A stretch of 64,000 nucleotides of DNA from the NCBI GenBank assembly GCA_015272325.1, contig JACYLU010000002.1, positions 408,146 to 472,145 on the forward strand. The letters run 5' to 3'. The notes under the pieces are model-generated. The model was given only the letters and a program-made list of their open reading frames with translations. It did no database searches and was not told where the DNA came from. A program made the position numbers and the translations under genes. This document shows positions 43,130-52,592 of this stretch, piece by piece. This stretch comes from Synechococcales cyanobacterium C42_A2020_086 (GTDB lineage Bacteria > Cyanobacteriota > Cyanobacteriia > Elainellales > Elainellaceae). The number at the start of each line of letters is the position of its first letter. Position 1 is the stretch's first letter.

Positions 43130-44077
43130 ATGAAAGCCGCCTTGATCTATCGTTACGGTCCACCTGAGGTATTCCAGTATGCGGATACGTCCTTGCCCCG
43201 CCTGCGTCCTCAGCAATTGCTAGTCAAAGTTCACGCCAGCAGCGTTAACCCAATTGACTGGAAAATTCGCCAAGGACGGCTGAAACTGCTCACTGGCAAT
43301 CGCTTCCCGCTGATCCTCGGGTATGATGTGGCGGGTGAGGTTGTGGAGGTTGGCAAGCAAGTCACCCAATTTCAGGTTGGGGATCGCATCTATGCCCAGT
43401 TAGACCAGTTCACCGGCGGTGCCTATGCTGAATATGCTGCGGTGAATCAGAAGGTGGCGGCACTCAAGCCGAAGTCTCTGCCCTATGAACAGGCTGCTGC
43501 AGTCCCGTTGGCTGCCTCAACTGCTCTGCAAGCCCTACGCGACCAAGGGCAACTCAAACCTGGACAGCGGGTGCTGATCAACGGTGCATCCGGAGGAGTG
43601 GGGCTATTTGCAGTGCAGCTGGCTAAGATTCTGGGAGCAGCAGAGGTGGTAGGGGTTTGTAGCAGTAAGAATGCAGCCTTGGTGAGCCGTCTCGGAGCCG
43701 ACCATGTAATTGACTACAAGCAGCAGGATTTTACGCGCGATGATGCGCTCTATGATCTTGTATTTGATGTTGTCGGAAATCGCTCGTTTGCAGATTGCAA
43801 ACATGTACTGCAGCGGCAGGGGTGCTATATCACCACACAACCCTACCCGGCAAATGTGGCGCAGAGTTTAGTGTCGTCGCTGCTGCCTGGTGCTACCTAT
43901 AAGGTAATTGTGGTTCGCCCTAACGGGGCGGATCTGCACTTCTTGGGGCAGCAGATTGAAGCCAAGCGCCTCCAGGTCGTGATCGATCGCACCTACCGGT
44001 TAGCCGACATCGCCGCTGCCCATGCCTACTGCGAAGCCGAGCGTACCGTGGGCAAAGTGGTGATTACAATCCCCTGA
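43130..44077 (+). CDS. NAD(P)H quinone oxidoreductase-like alcohol dehydrogenase (MDR superfamily)
   Basis: A 315-residue zinc-free medium-chain reductase. The N-terminus MKAALIYRYGPPEVFQYAD is typical of quinone oxidoreductases, followed by VKVHASSVNPIDWKIRQG, LILGYDVAGEVVEVG and GDRIYAQLDQFTGGAYAEYA. The nucleotide fold is VLINGASGGVGLFAVQLAKILGA. No zinc-ligand cysteines are present. I start at ATG 43130 rather than 43097. Such enzymes reduce quinones or activated alkenes, often in oxidative stress. The gene has no operon partner. Confidence 0.92.
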   Translation: MKAALIYRYGPPEVFQYADTSLPRLRPQQLLVKVHASSVNPIDWKIRQGRLKLLTGNRFPLILGYDVAGEVVEVGKQVTQFQVGDRIYAQLDQFTGGAYAEYAAVNQKVAALKPKSLPYEQAAAVPLAASTALQALRDQGQLKPGQRVLINGASGGVGLFAVQLAKILGAAEVVGVCSSKNAALVSRLGADHVIDYKQQDFTRDDALYDLVFDVVGNRSFADCKHVLQRQGCYITTQPYPANVAQSLVSSLLPGATYKVIVVRPNGADLHFLGQQIEAKRLQVVIDRTYRLADIAAAHAYCEAERTVGKVVITIP

Positions 44078-44105
44078 CTCAACTCAAACTTGAACTAGTC
44101 CTTCT

Positions 44106-44121
44106 GTTGAACCGGTTCAAC
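44106..44121. terminator. Perfect 16-bp palindrome between convergent genes
   Basis: GTTGAACCGGTTCAAC is fully self-complementary and lies 29 bases past the reductase stop, before the convergent gene at 44241. It could form a terminator hairpin or bind a regulator; there is no U-tract. Confidence 0.45.
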
Positions 44122-44156
44122 CGGCGCACCATCAGTAATGATCCTGCCTAACAATT

Positions 44157-44182
44157 AAATCAATGCAGCAAATCAATGCAGC
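44157..44182. repeat. Tandem 13-bp duplication
   Basis: AAATCAATGCAGC is repeated twice head to tail in the gap between convergent genes. Confidence 0.9.
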
Positions 44183-44240
44183 GCCCCAGTAGAGCACTGC
44201 ATTAAGATGGCAAGCATTGAACAGTATTAAAGCACTGGCG

Positions 44241-44687
44241 TTAGCTGCCAAAAGCATCCTTGATGTTATCTACTGTGCGTTCAAAAGCGTTCTTGGTGGC
44301 GTCCACTGCGTCTTGCGTGCGGGCAGCATCTTCCTCAGCTCGCTTTTCAATCCGAGCAGCATCGCGCTTGGCTTTCCGCTCAATAAACCCGCCATCGCCA
44401 TCAGTTGCATCCTCGATTCGCCGGGCATTCTTCTGAGCGGTTTCTTCCACTTTGTTGGCTGTGTCGCGGATGAAATTCTTGGTTCGTCCAGCATCTTCGC
44501 TCGCCTTACCTTGGGCTTGGCTGCCCAAATCGGCCGCTAGAACGGGCACATGCACAGCGGCCATCGCCGCGGTATCTGCAAAAAAGCCACCTTGCCAGAT
44601 CAGAGCAACGGCTGCCACGCTAAACAGGGCGGTCGCAAGCCAACGTCCCAAAACGGTCAAGGGTCGCATCACATGATTTGGTTTCAT
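44241..44687 (-). CDS. Exported or membrane-anchored coiled-coil protein of unknown function
   Basis: A 148-residue protein. A hydrophobic segment at about 16-32 (WLATALFSVAAVALIWQ) acts as signal or anchor. The remaining 95 residues are an almost unbroken charged amphipathic helix rich in Ala, Asp, Glu, Arg and Lys (NKVEETAQKNARRIEDAT, RDAARIEKRAEEDAAR), recalling stress-protective LEA/apolipoprotein-like repeats. A short break reads GDGGFIE. Similar proteins are common in cyanobacteria with no assigned role. I infer an envelope stress function only tentatively. Confidence 0.75.
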   Translation of the reverse strand: MKPNHVMRPLTVLGRWLATALFSVAAVALIWQGGFFADTAAMAAVHVPVLAADLGSQAQGKASEDAGRTKNFIRDTANKVEETAQKNARRIEDATDGDGGFIERKAKRDAARIEKRAEEDAARTQDAVDATKNAFERTVDNIKDAFGS

Positions 44688-45077
44688 AGACTACACTCTC
44701 TGTGAGTTGTGCACTCCTTTTTTACTTCATCTGAAGGACCAACCAAATCGTTCTGGGGAATGAGGTCTCGTCTCAGCAGAGATGCTGTAAATTCTCCCTT
44801 TGGGTAGGTTTGATCGGTGGAGTCGATCGGCTGGGACCTAGGAATCTGGTTGCAACGCCTCGGTTCGACTCAACGGCAAAATAGACAGACAGAGGGTTGT
44901 AACGACCCGAAACGAGTCCACCCAGAACCCCAAACCAACGGACCAGCAGCAGAAACGGATTGTAGAGAAATTGTAGAGAATTTGATTGTAGAGAATTGCG
45001 TCATTTTCCTGAAATGGGGGCTGAGCCTCAGTAGCTGGTGATCAGTGCCTCTATTGATGACTCAAGGAGAAGCTGTT
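44688..45077. other. Intergenic region with a triple short repeat
   Basis: Divergent region between two exported-protein genes. ATTGTAGAGAA occurs at 44959-44969, 44970-44980 and 44985-44995. The upstream AAGGAG ribosome site of the next gene lies near its right end (45064). I see no other gene; a GGTTCGACTC near 44864 recalls a tRNA T-arm, but no tRNA can be built around it. Confidence 0.6.
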
Positions 45078-45797
45078 ATGAAATCTGTCATAGCTGCTGT
45101 GATGACTGCTGCTGCCACTGCCGCCCTTGCTCTTGGGATCAGTCAGGTCATTAACCGTCAACTCTCTGCTGCCAGCCTCAATCGGCGGTCTACTCCAAAT
45201 TCACAGGCCGAAATTGTCGGTCAAGCAACAGGTCAGGCAACGACTCAAGCAGCTAGGCAACCCGCTGACCTGCACCCTAGCCCAGCACCCACTGCAACGG
45301 TTGTCCGGTTCGAGCAATTGCCGTTGTGTGATCAGCTTGATGGTATTGCCAAAGCTGGAAAATCTGTCGCTCAATTTATTGCCGACTCAGGGCGCTACAG
45401 CGAATTTGCGGTTCAGGTTCAAGCCAACTGCAACTGGCACGCTGAGCAGCTACAAACTGCCAATGCCATCTTGCATCCACCCGTGGTAGAGGTCCCTGTT
45501 CGAACGGTTGTGCGGCGCGATCCGGTAGTCGTACCAGCTCCGAAACCGCCTACCGCCTGGAACAATTGCAACGGTATTCAGGAACCCGGAGAAACCTACA
45601 GCCTTGCTTGCCACAATTCGCAGCTTGCCAACGATATGATTCCCGGACACCAGGACCCACTCGATCTGGATCAGCGGCAGCCCGATGCCTGGGGCAACAA
45701 ACCACCCGCCAATGGCTATTCTCTCCCGGCTGAGCCGCACGGAACTCCTGAATTGACTGACCCTTCGACTGACCCTTTGGCTGAAGCCCCCTATTGA
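45078..45797 (+). CDS. Secreted protein of unknown function
   Basis: A 239-residue protein with a Sec-type signal (MKSVIAAVMTAAATAALALG), then a Gln/Ala/Thr-rich linker to about residue 75. A small domain follows with paired cysteines (LPLCDQLDGIAKAG, QVQANCNWHAEQL) and a second segment with cysteines (WNNCNGIQEPGETYSLACHN). The C-terminal 55 residues are Pro/Asp rich and probably disordered. I chose ATG 45078 because AAGGAG lies ten bases before it; the longer frame from 45045 is unlikely. The four cysteines suggest disulfides. No family recognised. Confidence 0.75.
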   Translation: MKSVIAAVMTAAATAALALGISQVINRQLSAASLNRRSTPNSQAEIVGQATGQATTQAARQPADLHPSPAPTATVVRFEQLPLCDQLDGIAKAGKSVAQFIADSGRYSEFAVQVQANCNWHAEQLQTANAILHPPVVEVPVRTVVRRDPVVVPAPKPPTAWNNCNGIQEPGETYSLACHNSQLANDMIPGHQDPLDLDQRQPDAWGNKPPANGYSLPAEPHGTPELTDPSTDPLAEAPY

Positions 45798-45957
45798 TGC
45801 TGGTAGTGCTCTGGAAAGGAGAAGGAATAGCTGAAAGAATACATGGACAAACAAAAATAAAATAGATGAGTGGATGGAACGCAGACAGTACTACTGCTTG
45901 TTCCACCCACCCTTCACAGTAGCAATGACTTACATCCTGACTTACATCTTAGTCAGA

Positions 45958-47319
45958 CTAGGAGCCACCGACTTCAATCTTGGATTGAACCTCTAGCTTA
46001 CCAGCGTCCGTAATGGTCCAGACATCGTAGCTGCCTACTACATCCCCTTGAGCGTTGAAGTCTACTGAACCGCTAGCTCCCTGATAGTTGATATCTGTGC
46101 CGTCTCGCACCAGTGCTAGGGCCTGGCAGACATCGCTGACTTCTTGTCCAGGGGCATTGGCGACCTCATTGATTTTGTCACGAACTGCCGCTCCATTCGT
46201 GGATTGGGCCGCTTCAGCTGCCAAGGCAATGACAGCCGCCGCATCCCAGGTGTTGGGATCAAAAACATTGGGGTCGCGATTGAACTTCTGGCTGTAAACC
46301 CGACGAAACTCATCTATCGCTGGTCCGCCAGCACTGGGTGCGGTGCCAATCACGCCAGCGGTGATGAATTGGCCGTCGGCTGTTTTACCCACTAGCTCGG
46401 CCAAGTTATCGGTCTTCATGCCGTCGGTCAATAGCAGCTTGGTTTTACCGTCTAGCAGCCCTTGCTCTTGAGCCGCTTTCAAGATTAGGCTGCCAGTTTC
46501 GGGATAAGCAATGAGCAGCACAGCATCAGGACTGTTGGCAAAGGCAGACCGGAGTTCGGCATCAAACAACGTTGCGTCTGGCGCATAGCGTGTGGGTGTG
46601 CCGCTAATTGTGCCGCCAAGCTGTTTAAAGGCCGCCTCAAAGGATTCCACCAGACCATTGCCATAGTCGTTGTTGATTGCCAGAATTGAGACGGTCTTGA
46701 AACCCTGCTGCTGGGCCAGCTGCGCTAGTGCTTCCCCTTGAAAGGTGTCGGGAGGTGCGGTGCGGAACCAGAAACCGTTAAATTCGCCTTTTTCGGCCCG
46801 CTCGGTAAAGACAGGGCTGGTACTGGCTGGGGAAATCTGCACCACCTGATTGCGCACGGCAATGTCCACGGCTGCGCTCGACACAGCACTACCCGCTGCC
46901 CCAACGACCCCCGCGACCCGATCCACCTCGGCTAGCTTCGTCATCCCGGCGGCACCCGCTGCGGGATCGGTCTGATCGTCTTCAGAAATGAGCTGTACAG
47001 GCTGTCCCAATACACCTCCACAGCCGTTAATGGTATCCACCAGCAGGCTAGCGCTGTCTTGCATAGTGGTGCCGTATTGCGCCAGATCGCCAGTGATGGG
47101 TAGCAGGGTCCCGATTTTGAGTTGCCCTTCGCCGCCTGTTGTCGTACCGGTAGCGGGATCGGTTGTTTGCTCTGCGGTGGGAGTTGTTGTCCCACAGGCT
47201 GAGATCAGCAGCAGTGCCAGTGCTCCTCCCCATCGCCAAGCGGTGGCACGAGTTGACCGCAGCGAAAACAGTAGCGAAAGTAGATTTGTAGGTTGTTTCT
47301 TGGGCATTTTTTTATTCAT
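45958..47319 (-). CDS. Branched-chain amino-acid/amide ABC transporter substrate-binding lipoprotein
   Basis: A 453-residue type I periplasmic-binding protein of the LivJ/LivK family. A hydrophobic stretch with lipobox LLISAC near residue 42 follows a long basic N-terminus. The mature part has LKIGTLLPITGDLAQYG, the ligand-site VVQISPASTSPVFTERA and FDPNTWDAAAVIALAAEAA. No permease or ATPase genes are adjacent, so it is an orphan receptor that must serve a transporter elsewhere or act as a sensor. A start at Met5 is an alternative. The ligand is unknown; urea, amides and neutral amino acids are all bound within the family. Confidence 0.9.
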   Translation of the reverse strand: MNKKMPKKQPTNLLSLLFSLRSTRATAWRWGGALALLLISACGTTTPTAEQTTDPATGTTTGGEGQLKIGTLLPITGDLAQYGTTMQDSASLLVDTINGCGGVLGQPVQLISEDDQTDPAAGAAGMTKLAEVDRVAGVVGAAGSAVSSAAVDIAVRNQVVQISPASTSPVFTERAEKGEFNGFWFRTAPPDTFQGEALAQLAQQQGFKTVSILAINNDYGNGLVESFEAAFKQLGGTISGTPTRYAPDATLFDAELRSAFANSPDAVLLIAYPETGSLILKAAQEQGLLDGKTKLLLTDGMKTDNLAELVGKTADGQFITAGVIGTAPSAGGPAIDEFRRVYSQKFNRDPNVFDPNTWDAAAVIALAAEAAQSTNGAAVRDKINEVANAPGQEVSDVCQALALVRDGTDINYQGASGSVDFNAQGDVVGSYDVWTITDAGKLEVQSKIEVGGS

Positions 47320-47941
47320 AGTCTAAATTCATGGTCCAACGGTGTGAGTTTAGAGCAGTTTAGAGATATAAATGGGTGCTGTTCTCTATTAGAGAACTAA
47401 ACGAGTAGGGATAGAAATAGAAAACCAGACAAGAGAACCAGATAACAGGCAGCCTAATGCCACAGACTGCCCTTACGAAATACCCTTACAAAATAGATAC
47501 CACGAGTTCCCAGGCAACCTGCCGCCCCTCAAGCTTCGCCATCACCTCCTGCCGATGGTTGATGGGGTTTGCAGAAGGTCCCCTTAGTTGCCCCTTAGCT
47601 GTTAGTTGTTCTCAGCCGATTGGGGAGTAGCGCAGAATCTTTCGCTATAGTAGCTCGCCAGTTCTGTGACCTAATGTGCCTCAGCATGGAAAATCCGGTT
47701 TGGAACTTGTAGCCAAGGCACTCGGTCAAGAAGTCAGGGCTGCAATCCGGATCCGGTGTGCTTCTTAAGACTCCACTCTGACGGTTGCCGATAACGTTAA
47801 ACTATGTAACTCTATTCTCCTAGTTCTTAGCGTTCTGCGACAAAATCGCAATGTTCCCTTTAGTGGTTTGTCCTGTTTTGTAGTGTTCTGCTTTGTAATG
47901 TTCTGCGGTGCTCTAGTGCCGCATCACGATCAGGAGCTTTT
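47320..47941. other. Long divergent intergenic region
   Basis: A gap of 622 bases between two divergent genes. TTTGTAGTGTTCTGC (47877-47891) is followed at once by TTTGTAATGTTCTGC (47892-47906), a 15-bp tandem repeat just before the ribosome site (AGGAG) of the Tic22 gene. I found no convincing gene or structured RNA in the rest. Confidence 0.55.
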
Positions 47942-48757
47942 ATGAAAAGATTTCTTCGTTGGAGTAAAACCCTCGGGATTGTGGGAAGCCTCATTACCGG
48001 CACAATTTTGATGGGAAGCTGGCAGGCATTGGCTCTAACGACAGAGCAAGTTTTAGAGCGCCTGCAGCCTGTGCCGCTCTTCACCATTGGTAATAGTAAT
48101 AACCGTCCTTTAATCGGCGAAGCGGAAGATGGTGCTCCTGTGATGACGGTATTTATCAGTCCCGATGATGCCCAAACGCTCCTGAATCAGCTCAAGAGTG
48201 ACAATCCGCAGCAGACTGCTGAGTTTCGCGTGATTCCAGTGTCTTTGGGTGGCATTTACCAAATTGCTCGGCAGAACGAAGGTCAAGAGCAGCCACTCCG
48301 CTTTAGCTTTGTTCCTGCTCAGGAGCAAATTGCCGCTGCCAGAACCGTTCTCCAAGAAAACGGCGAGGATCCCAGTCAAATTCGGGATGTGCCGCTGTTT
48401 GTCGCTGCTTGGACTCAAGGCGAAGAGCGCGGCTATTTGATGTCGCAGCGGGGTGATGAAACCGTGGTGCCGATGTTTTTCGATAAGGCCGAGTTGCAGG
48501 CAATGCTCGACAATCTGCGACAATCTCAACCCGAGCTAGCTTCAAATGTCAGCATCGAAGTGGTTTTCTTGACCGAGCTGATTCAAACCTTGGAAACCAG
48601 CGACAACGAGGAGCTAAATCGTATTGAGCTGGTGGTGCCGCAGGAAAGCATTCGGTTTATTCAGTCTTCTCAGGGGCAGCAAGGAGGACAGCCGCCCGCC
48701 CCCAATCAGCCGACTCCCGCCACGCCTAACCCACAGCCTGCCCAACCGCAGCAGTAG
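47942..48757 (+). CDS. Tic22-family protein
   Basis: A 271-residue protein with an N-terminal signal (MKRFLRWSKTLGIVGSLITG to about residue 32), so it should enter the thylakoid lumen or periplasm. The core VPLFTIGNSNNRPLIGEAED, VMTVFISPDDAQTLL, VPLFVAAWTQGEERGYLM and VPMFFDKAELQAML are hallmark strands of Tic22, which carries two related halves. In cyanobacteria Tic22 is thought to help outer-membrane biogenesis. The last 35 residues are Pro/Gln rich. An AGGAG ribosome site precedes the ATG. Confidence 0.92.
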   Translation: MKRFLRWSKTLGIVGSLITGTILMGSWQALALTTEQVLERLQPVPLFTIGNSNNRPLIGEAEDGAPVMTVFISPDDAQTLLNQLKSDNPQQTAEFRVIPVSLGGIYQIARQNEGQEQPLRFSFVPAQEQIAAARTVLQENGEDPSQIRDVPLFVAAWTQGEERGYLMSQRGDETVVPMFFDKAELQAMLDNLRQSQPELASNVSIEVVFLTELIQTLETSDNEELNRIELVVPQESIRFIQSSQGQQGGQPPAPNQPTPATPNPQPAQPQQ

Positions 48758-48795
48758 CCAGCTTTGCTGCTTCTTGGTTTCTAAGCGGGAAATTG

Positions 48796-49359
48796 CTACA
48801 CCGAACGCAGGACCTGGCAAGGATTCCCCACCGCAACCACATTGGCTGGGATATCCTGGGTGACGACACTGCCGGCTCCGATAGTGGTGTTGTCGCCAAT
48901 TGTGACGTTAGGGCAGATAATCGCGCCGCCGCCGATCCAAACATTGTTGCCGATGCGGATTGGCCCAGCTAGTTCCCGGCCGGTGAGACGAACCGCCGGA
49001 TCGGTAGGGTGGTAGGCGGCGTAGATCTGCACGTAGGGACCACACAATACGTCATCGCCAATCTCGACGGAATTGCAGTCCAGAATCACACCGCCGTAGT
49101 TCATGTAGAAACGGTCGCCAATGGCAATATGGCTGCCGTAGTCGCAATGAAACGGCGGCACAATCTGGGGGGTTTCGCCAACTTTGCCCAGCAGCGCCTG
49201 CAAGAGCTGGGTACGCCGCTCGCGTTCGTCGATTGTGGTCTGGCAATAGAGCCGCAGTAGCCGCTGTGCCCGCCGACTCGCCGCCGCCAATTCTGGATCG
49301 CTGGCCAGGTAAAGTTCCCCAGCCAGCATTTTTTCGCGTTCGGATTTTTCAGCAGCCAT
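48796..49359 (-). CDS. Sugar O-acetyltransferase (maltose acetyltransferase type)
   Basis: A 187-residue left-handed beta-helix (hexapeptide) acetyltransferase. The N-terminal Mac domain reads MLAGELYLASDPELAAASRR; then GSHIAIGDRFYMNYGGVILD, the catalytic His in IYAAYHPTDPAVRL, and hexapeptides IRIGNNVWIGGGAIICPNVT. Length and motifs match Maa/NodL/LacA, which acetylate sugars with acetyl-CoA. The natural acceptor is not known for most members. It is convergent with Tic22 and lies 69 bases after ilvD on the same strand. Confidence 0.93.
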   Translation of the reverse strand: MAAEKSEREKMLAGELYLASDPELAAASRRAQRLLRLYCQTTIDERERRTQLLQALLGKVGETPQIVPPFHCDYGSHIAIGDRFYMNYGGVILDCNSVEIGDDVLCGPYVQIYAAYHPTDPAVRLTGRELAGPIRIGNNVWIGGGAIICPNVTIGDNTTIGAGSVVTQDIPANVVAVGNPCQVLRSV

Positions 49360-49428
49360 GGCATCGCGGATGAGAAAGCAGAGAGCAGAGTCGGACGGGT
49401 GCCGCAGTTAGAAATGCTAGAGATACAG

Positions 49429-51111
49429 TCAGAGATTCAGATCGGTCACGGCTCCCAAACTGCTTGACGCCACGAGTTTGGCATATTTTGCCAGCACGCC
49501 CCGAGTATAGCGCGGTTCGGGAGGCTGCCACTGGGCGCGGCGCTGAGCCAGCTCTTCGTCGGAAACATGCAGATGCAGCAGGCGAGCGTCAGCATCAATC
49601 GTAATCAGATCCCCTTCCTGTACTAGGGCAATGGTGCCGCCTACAAAGGCTTCCGGAGCCACATGGCCGACCACCATACCGTAAGTGCCGCCCGAGAAGC
49701 GCCCGTCGGTAATCAGCCCAACGGCATCGCCCAAGCCTGCACCAATAATCGCCGAGGTGGGAGCCAGCATCTCCCGCATGCCCGGTCCGCCCTTGGGTCC
49801 TTCATAGCGAATCACCAGCACATCGCCGGCTTGAATCTTGCCGCTGAGGATGGCGTCGAGGCAAAGTTCCTCGGAGTCAAACACGCGAGCGGGCCCAGTG
49901 ATGTTGCGATTCTTGATGCCCGTGAGTTTGGCCACTGAGCCTTCGGTCGCTAGATTGCCTTTGAGGATGCCAAGGTGCCCCTGGGGATACATCGGCTGAT
50001 CCCACGGGCGAATCACGTCCTGATCCGGGCGCGGTTCGTCGGGGACTGCCTGGAGGCGTTCGGCAATCGTGTCGCCGGTAATTGTCAGACAGTCGCCGTG
50101 CAGCAAGCCGTGGTTCAGCAGCATCTTCATCACTTGGGGAATACCGCCCGCTCGATGCAGATCCGTGGCAACATAGCGCCCAGATGGCTTGAGGTCGCAA
50201 AGAACCGGCACCCGCGCCCGGATGGTTTCAAAGTCATCGATTGTCAAAGGCACACCCGCCGAATGGGCAATCGCTAGAAAGTGCAGCACCGCGTTTGTGG
50301 AGCCACCCACCGCCATGATTACCGAAATCGCATTCTCGATTGACTTTCGGGTAATGATATCGCGCGGTCGCAAATTGTTGCGGATTGCTTCTACGAGCAC
50401 CTTGCCGGCCAGCTCAGTATTCTCGGCTTTCTCGGGGTCTTCGGCCGCCATCGTCGAGGAGTACATCAAGCTCATGCCCATGGCCTCAAAGGCCGACGAC
50501 ATGGTGTTAGCCGTGTACATGCCGCCGCAGGAGCCTGCCCCCGGACAAGCATTGCGCTCGATCGCCATCAGCATGGTTTCGTCAATTCGCCCGGCGCTGT
50601 ACTGCCCAACGGCTTCAAAAGAGCTGACCACCGTTAAATCCTGCCCATCGAGATGACCCGGCTTGATGGTGCCGCCGTAGACAAAAATCGCCGGAATGTT
50701 CATCCGCGCCATGGCGATCATGGCTCCGGGCATGTTTTTGTCGCAGCCGCCGATGGCCAGCACCCCATCCATGCTTTGGGCATTGCAGGCAGTTTCAATC
50801 GAGTCGGCAATCACATCCCGCGACACCAGCGAGTACTTCATGCCCTCGGTGCCCATAGAAATGCCGTCGCTGACGGTAATGGTGCCAAAGATCTGCGGCA
50901 TACCGCCCGCCGCTCGAATGCCGGCCTGGGCACGGTCTGCAATCGTGGCAATGCCCATGTTGCAGGGGGTAATTGTACTGTAGGCGCTCGCCACGCCCAC
51001 AATCGGTTTGTTGAAGTCGTCATCGGTAAATCCGACAGCTCGCAGCATCGCCCGATTGGGGCTGCGCTGTACCCCTTGGGTGATCACTCGACTTCTCAGG
51101 TTGTCAGGCAT
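49429..51111 (-). CDS. ilvD: Dihydroxy-acid dehydratase
   Basis: Converts 2,3-dihydroxyisovalerate and its homologue to the 2-keto acids in valine, leucine and isoleucine synthesis. The 560 residues include the iron-sulfur cysteines in [16 protein letters not shown] and [21 protein letters not shown], and the C-terminal [20 protein letters not shown]. The protein is full length. A GAGAGGA ribosome site precedes the ATG. It is not linked to other ilv or leu genes here. Confidence 0.97.
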   Translation of the reverse strand: MPDNLRSRVITQGVQRSPNRAMLRAVGFTDDDFNKPIVGVASAYSTITPCNMGIATIADRAQAGIRAAGGMPQIFGTITVSDGISMGTEGMKYSLVSRDVIADSIETACNAQSMDGVLAIGGCDKNMPGAMIAMARMNIPAIFVYGGTIKPGHLDGQDLTVVSSFEAVGQYSAGRIDETMLMAIERNACPGAGSCGGMYTANTMSSAFEAMGMSLMYSSTMAAEDPEKAENTELAGKVLVEAIRNNLRPRDIITRKSIENAISVIMAVGGSTNAVLHFLAIAHSAGVPLTIDDFETIRARVPVLCDLKPSGRYVATDLHRAGGIPQVMKMLLNHGLLHGDCLTITGDTIAERLQAVPDEPRPDQDVIRPWDQPMYPQGHLGILKGNLATEGSVAKLTGIKNRNITGPARVFDSEELCLDAILSGKIQAGDVLVIRYEGPKGGPGMREMLAPTSAIIGAGLGDAVGLITDGRFSGGTYGMVVGHVAPEAFVGGTIALVQEGDLITIDADARLLHLHVSDEELAQRRAQWQPPEPRYTRGVLAKYAKLVASSSLGAVTDLNL

Positions 51112-51543
51112 TAGTTTTCCTCTCGCAGTAGTAACAAGTAGTAACAGATCGAAATCGGCATCAAACCATCAAAATTGGACTAATCAGCACCGTCATGCTG
51201 TGCCCCATCCTGCCATTCATTCCAGGTCCTCGCCCAAGATTTCAAGGCTCTATTTCAAGGCTCTATTTCAAGGCTTTACAGTGCCCTGTGGCGCGGGTGC
51301 TGCTTCGCCCATGTCAGGCAGTGGGCAATCCTTTAGGCAAGCCCGATTTGGGCAGACAGGGTTGGGTTGACGGGCCTTCAACCAACGCTTCGCCTATTGA
51401 AAATTGTCTCAGAAAGGTTTCAAAAAGACTAAAGTTGGGAATGCTGGAGTATTGGCTTATGATTTGGGGATTCGTTGGGCCCTAAAAGCATACCGCCTAA
51501 CTCCACCTGCGGGAATCAAACCATTCATCCTGAACCATGCATC
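51112..51543. other. Intergenic region with a triple 13-bp repeat
   Basis: Divergent gap between ilvD and the second pentapeptide gene. ATTTCAAGGCTCT is tandemly repeated at 51239-51251 and 51252-51264, with a near copy at 51265-51277. No other feature was recognised. Confidence 0.65.
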
Positions 51544-52383
51544 ATGTATGTTGAGGAACTGCTGAATCAGTACGCAGCAGGAAAGCGCGACTTTCAAGAG
51601 GTCAGTTTAATTGGCGTCAATTTGAGCGGCAAAGATCTGCGCGGCATCAACCTGCGGCGAGCCAACCTCAGTCAAGCCGTGCTGCGGGGGATCGACCTTA
51701 GCTCTGCCAACCTGCGAGAAGCGAATCTGACTAGCGCTGACTTGAGCCAAGCCGCCCTAGTGGAAATTAACTTGATTGGAGCCGATTTGGCCCAAGCCAA
51801 TCTCTATGAAGCCGACCTCAGCCGGGCCGGATTGCGGGGAGCTAAGCTAACTGCCGCTAACCTCAGCCGCGCCCATCTACCCGATGCCAACCTCGGTGAA
51901 GCCCTGCTCAGCCAAGCAACGCTCGTAGAAGCGACCTTGAGCCATGCTAGCCTACACCGCGCCAAGCTGATCGGTGTGGACCTCACTCGTGCCATTCTAG
52001 AGAATGCCAATCTGTCGAACGCGATTCTCAGCGGTGCCATGCTGGAAGGCGCCAATCTAGTCAATGCTGCGCTGCACGGGGCCAACCTCGAAGAAGCCGA
52101 TTTGCGAGAAGCCGACCTGAGTCGGGCGCGGCTGATCAGCGCCAGCCTGATCAATACTAATCTGGGGCGGATCAACGGTCGCGGCATCAACCTGAGCTGG
52201 GCATCATTGCGAGGAGCCAATCTGCGGCGGGCGAACCTCTACCGAGCGCAGCTGAGCTGGGCCAATCTTAGCGACGCCGACCTCAGTGAAGCCGTTCTGA
52301 TCAGCGCCAATATTAACCAAGCCAATCTGCACAATGCCGATCTCATGGGCACGATTATGCCGAGCGGTGCTACCCACGACTAG
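51544..52383 (+). CDS. Pentapeptide-repeat protein, second copy
   Basis: A 279-residue beta-helix protein of uninterrupted A(N/D)LxX repeats (ANLSQAVLRG, ADLAQANLYE, ANLEEADLRE). The cap MYVEELLNQYAAGKRDF and the end IMPSGATHD match the head and tail of the protein at 15762, so the two are paralogues. I start at ATG 51544; the frame extends upstream to 51475 with unrelated sequence. No enzymatic motif, signal or membrane segment. Function unknown. Confidence 0.9.
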   Translation: MYVEELLNQYAAGKRDFQEVSLIGVNLSGKDLRGINLRRANLSQAVLRGIDLSSANLREANLTSADLSQAALVEINLIGADLAQANLYEADLSRAGLRGAKLTAANLSRAHLPDANLGEALLSQATLVEATLSHASLHRAKLIGVDLTRAILENANLSNAILSGAMLEGANLVNAALHGANLEEADLREADLSRARLISASLINTNLGRINGRGINLSWASLRGANLRRANLYRAQLSWANLSDADLSEAVLISANINQANLHNADLMGTIMPSGATHD

Positions 52384-52398
52384 CTCTCTAGGACCTGC

Positions 52399-52446
52399 CA
52401 GTATCCAAAAGCGCGAGTCTCTAAAAACATGAGTATCTAAAAACAC
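52399..52446. repeat. Three degenerate 16-bp tandem units
   Basis: CAGTATCCAAAAGCGC, GAGTCTCTAAAAACAT and GAGTATCTAAAAACAC follow each other directly, just after the pentapeptide gene. Confidence 0.8.
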
Positions 52447-52592
52447 ATAGGGACTGCCTTGCACCTCGTGGTGCTATAACCCAATTTGCGGCAGACTGAT
52501 AAGAATTGTGAGGTTTTGGGCACGCTTACGAACAGTCGCGATCCAATCGCTGATCCAGTCGCACATTCAGCATCGGGAGTCTCACGAGTTCT

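Noticed and set aside
44855..44880. GGTTCGACTC resembling a tRNA T-arm
   Set aside because: No acceptor stem, D-arm or anticodon arm can be built around it.
51239..51277. Possible start of a CRISPR array
   Set aside because: Repeats of 13 bp directly abut each other with no spacers; this is a simple tandem repeat.
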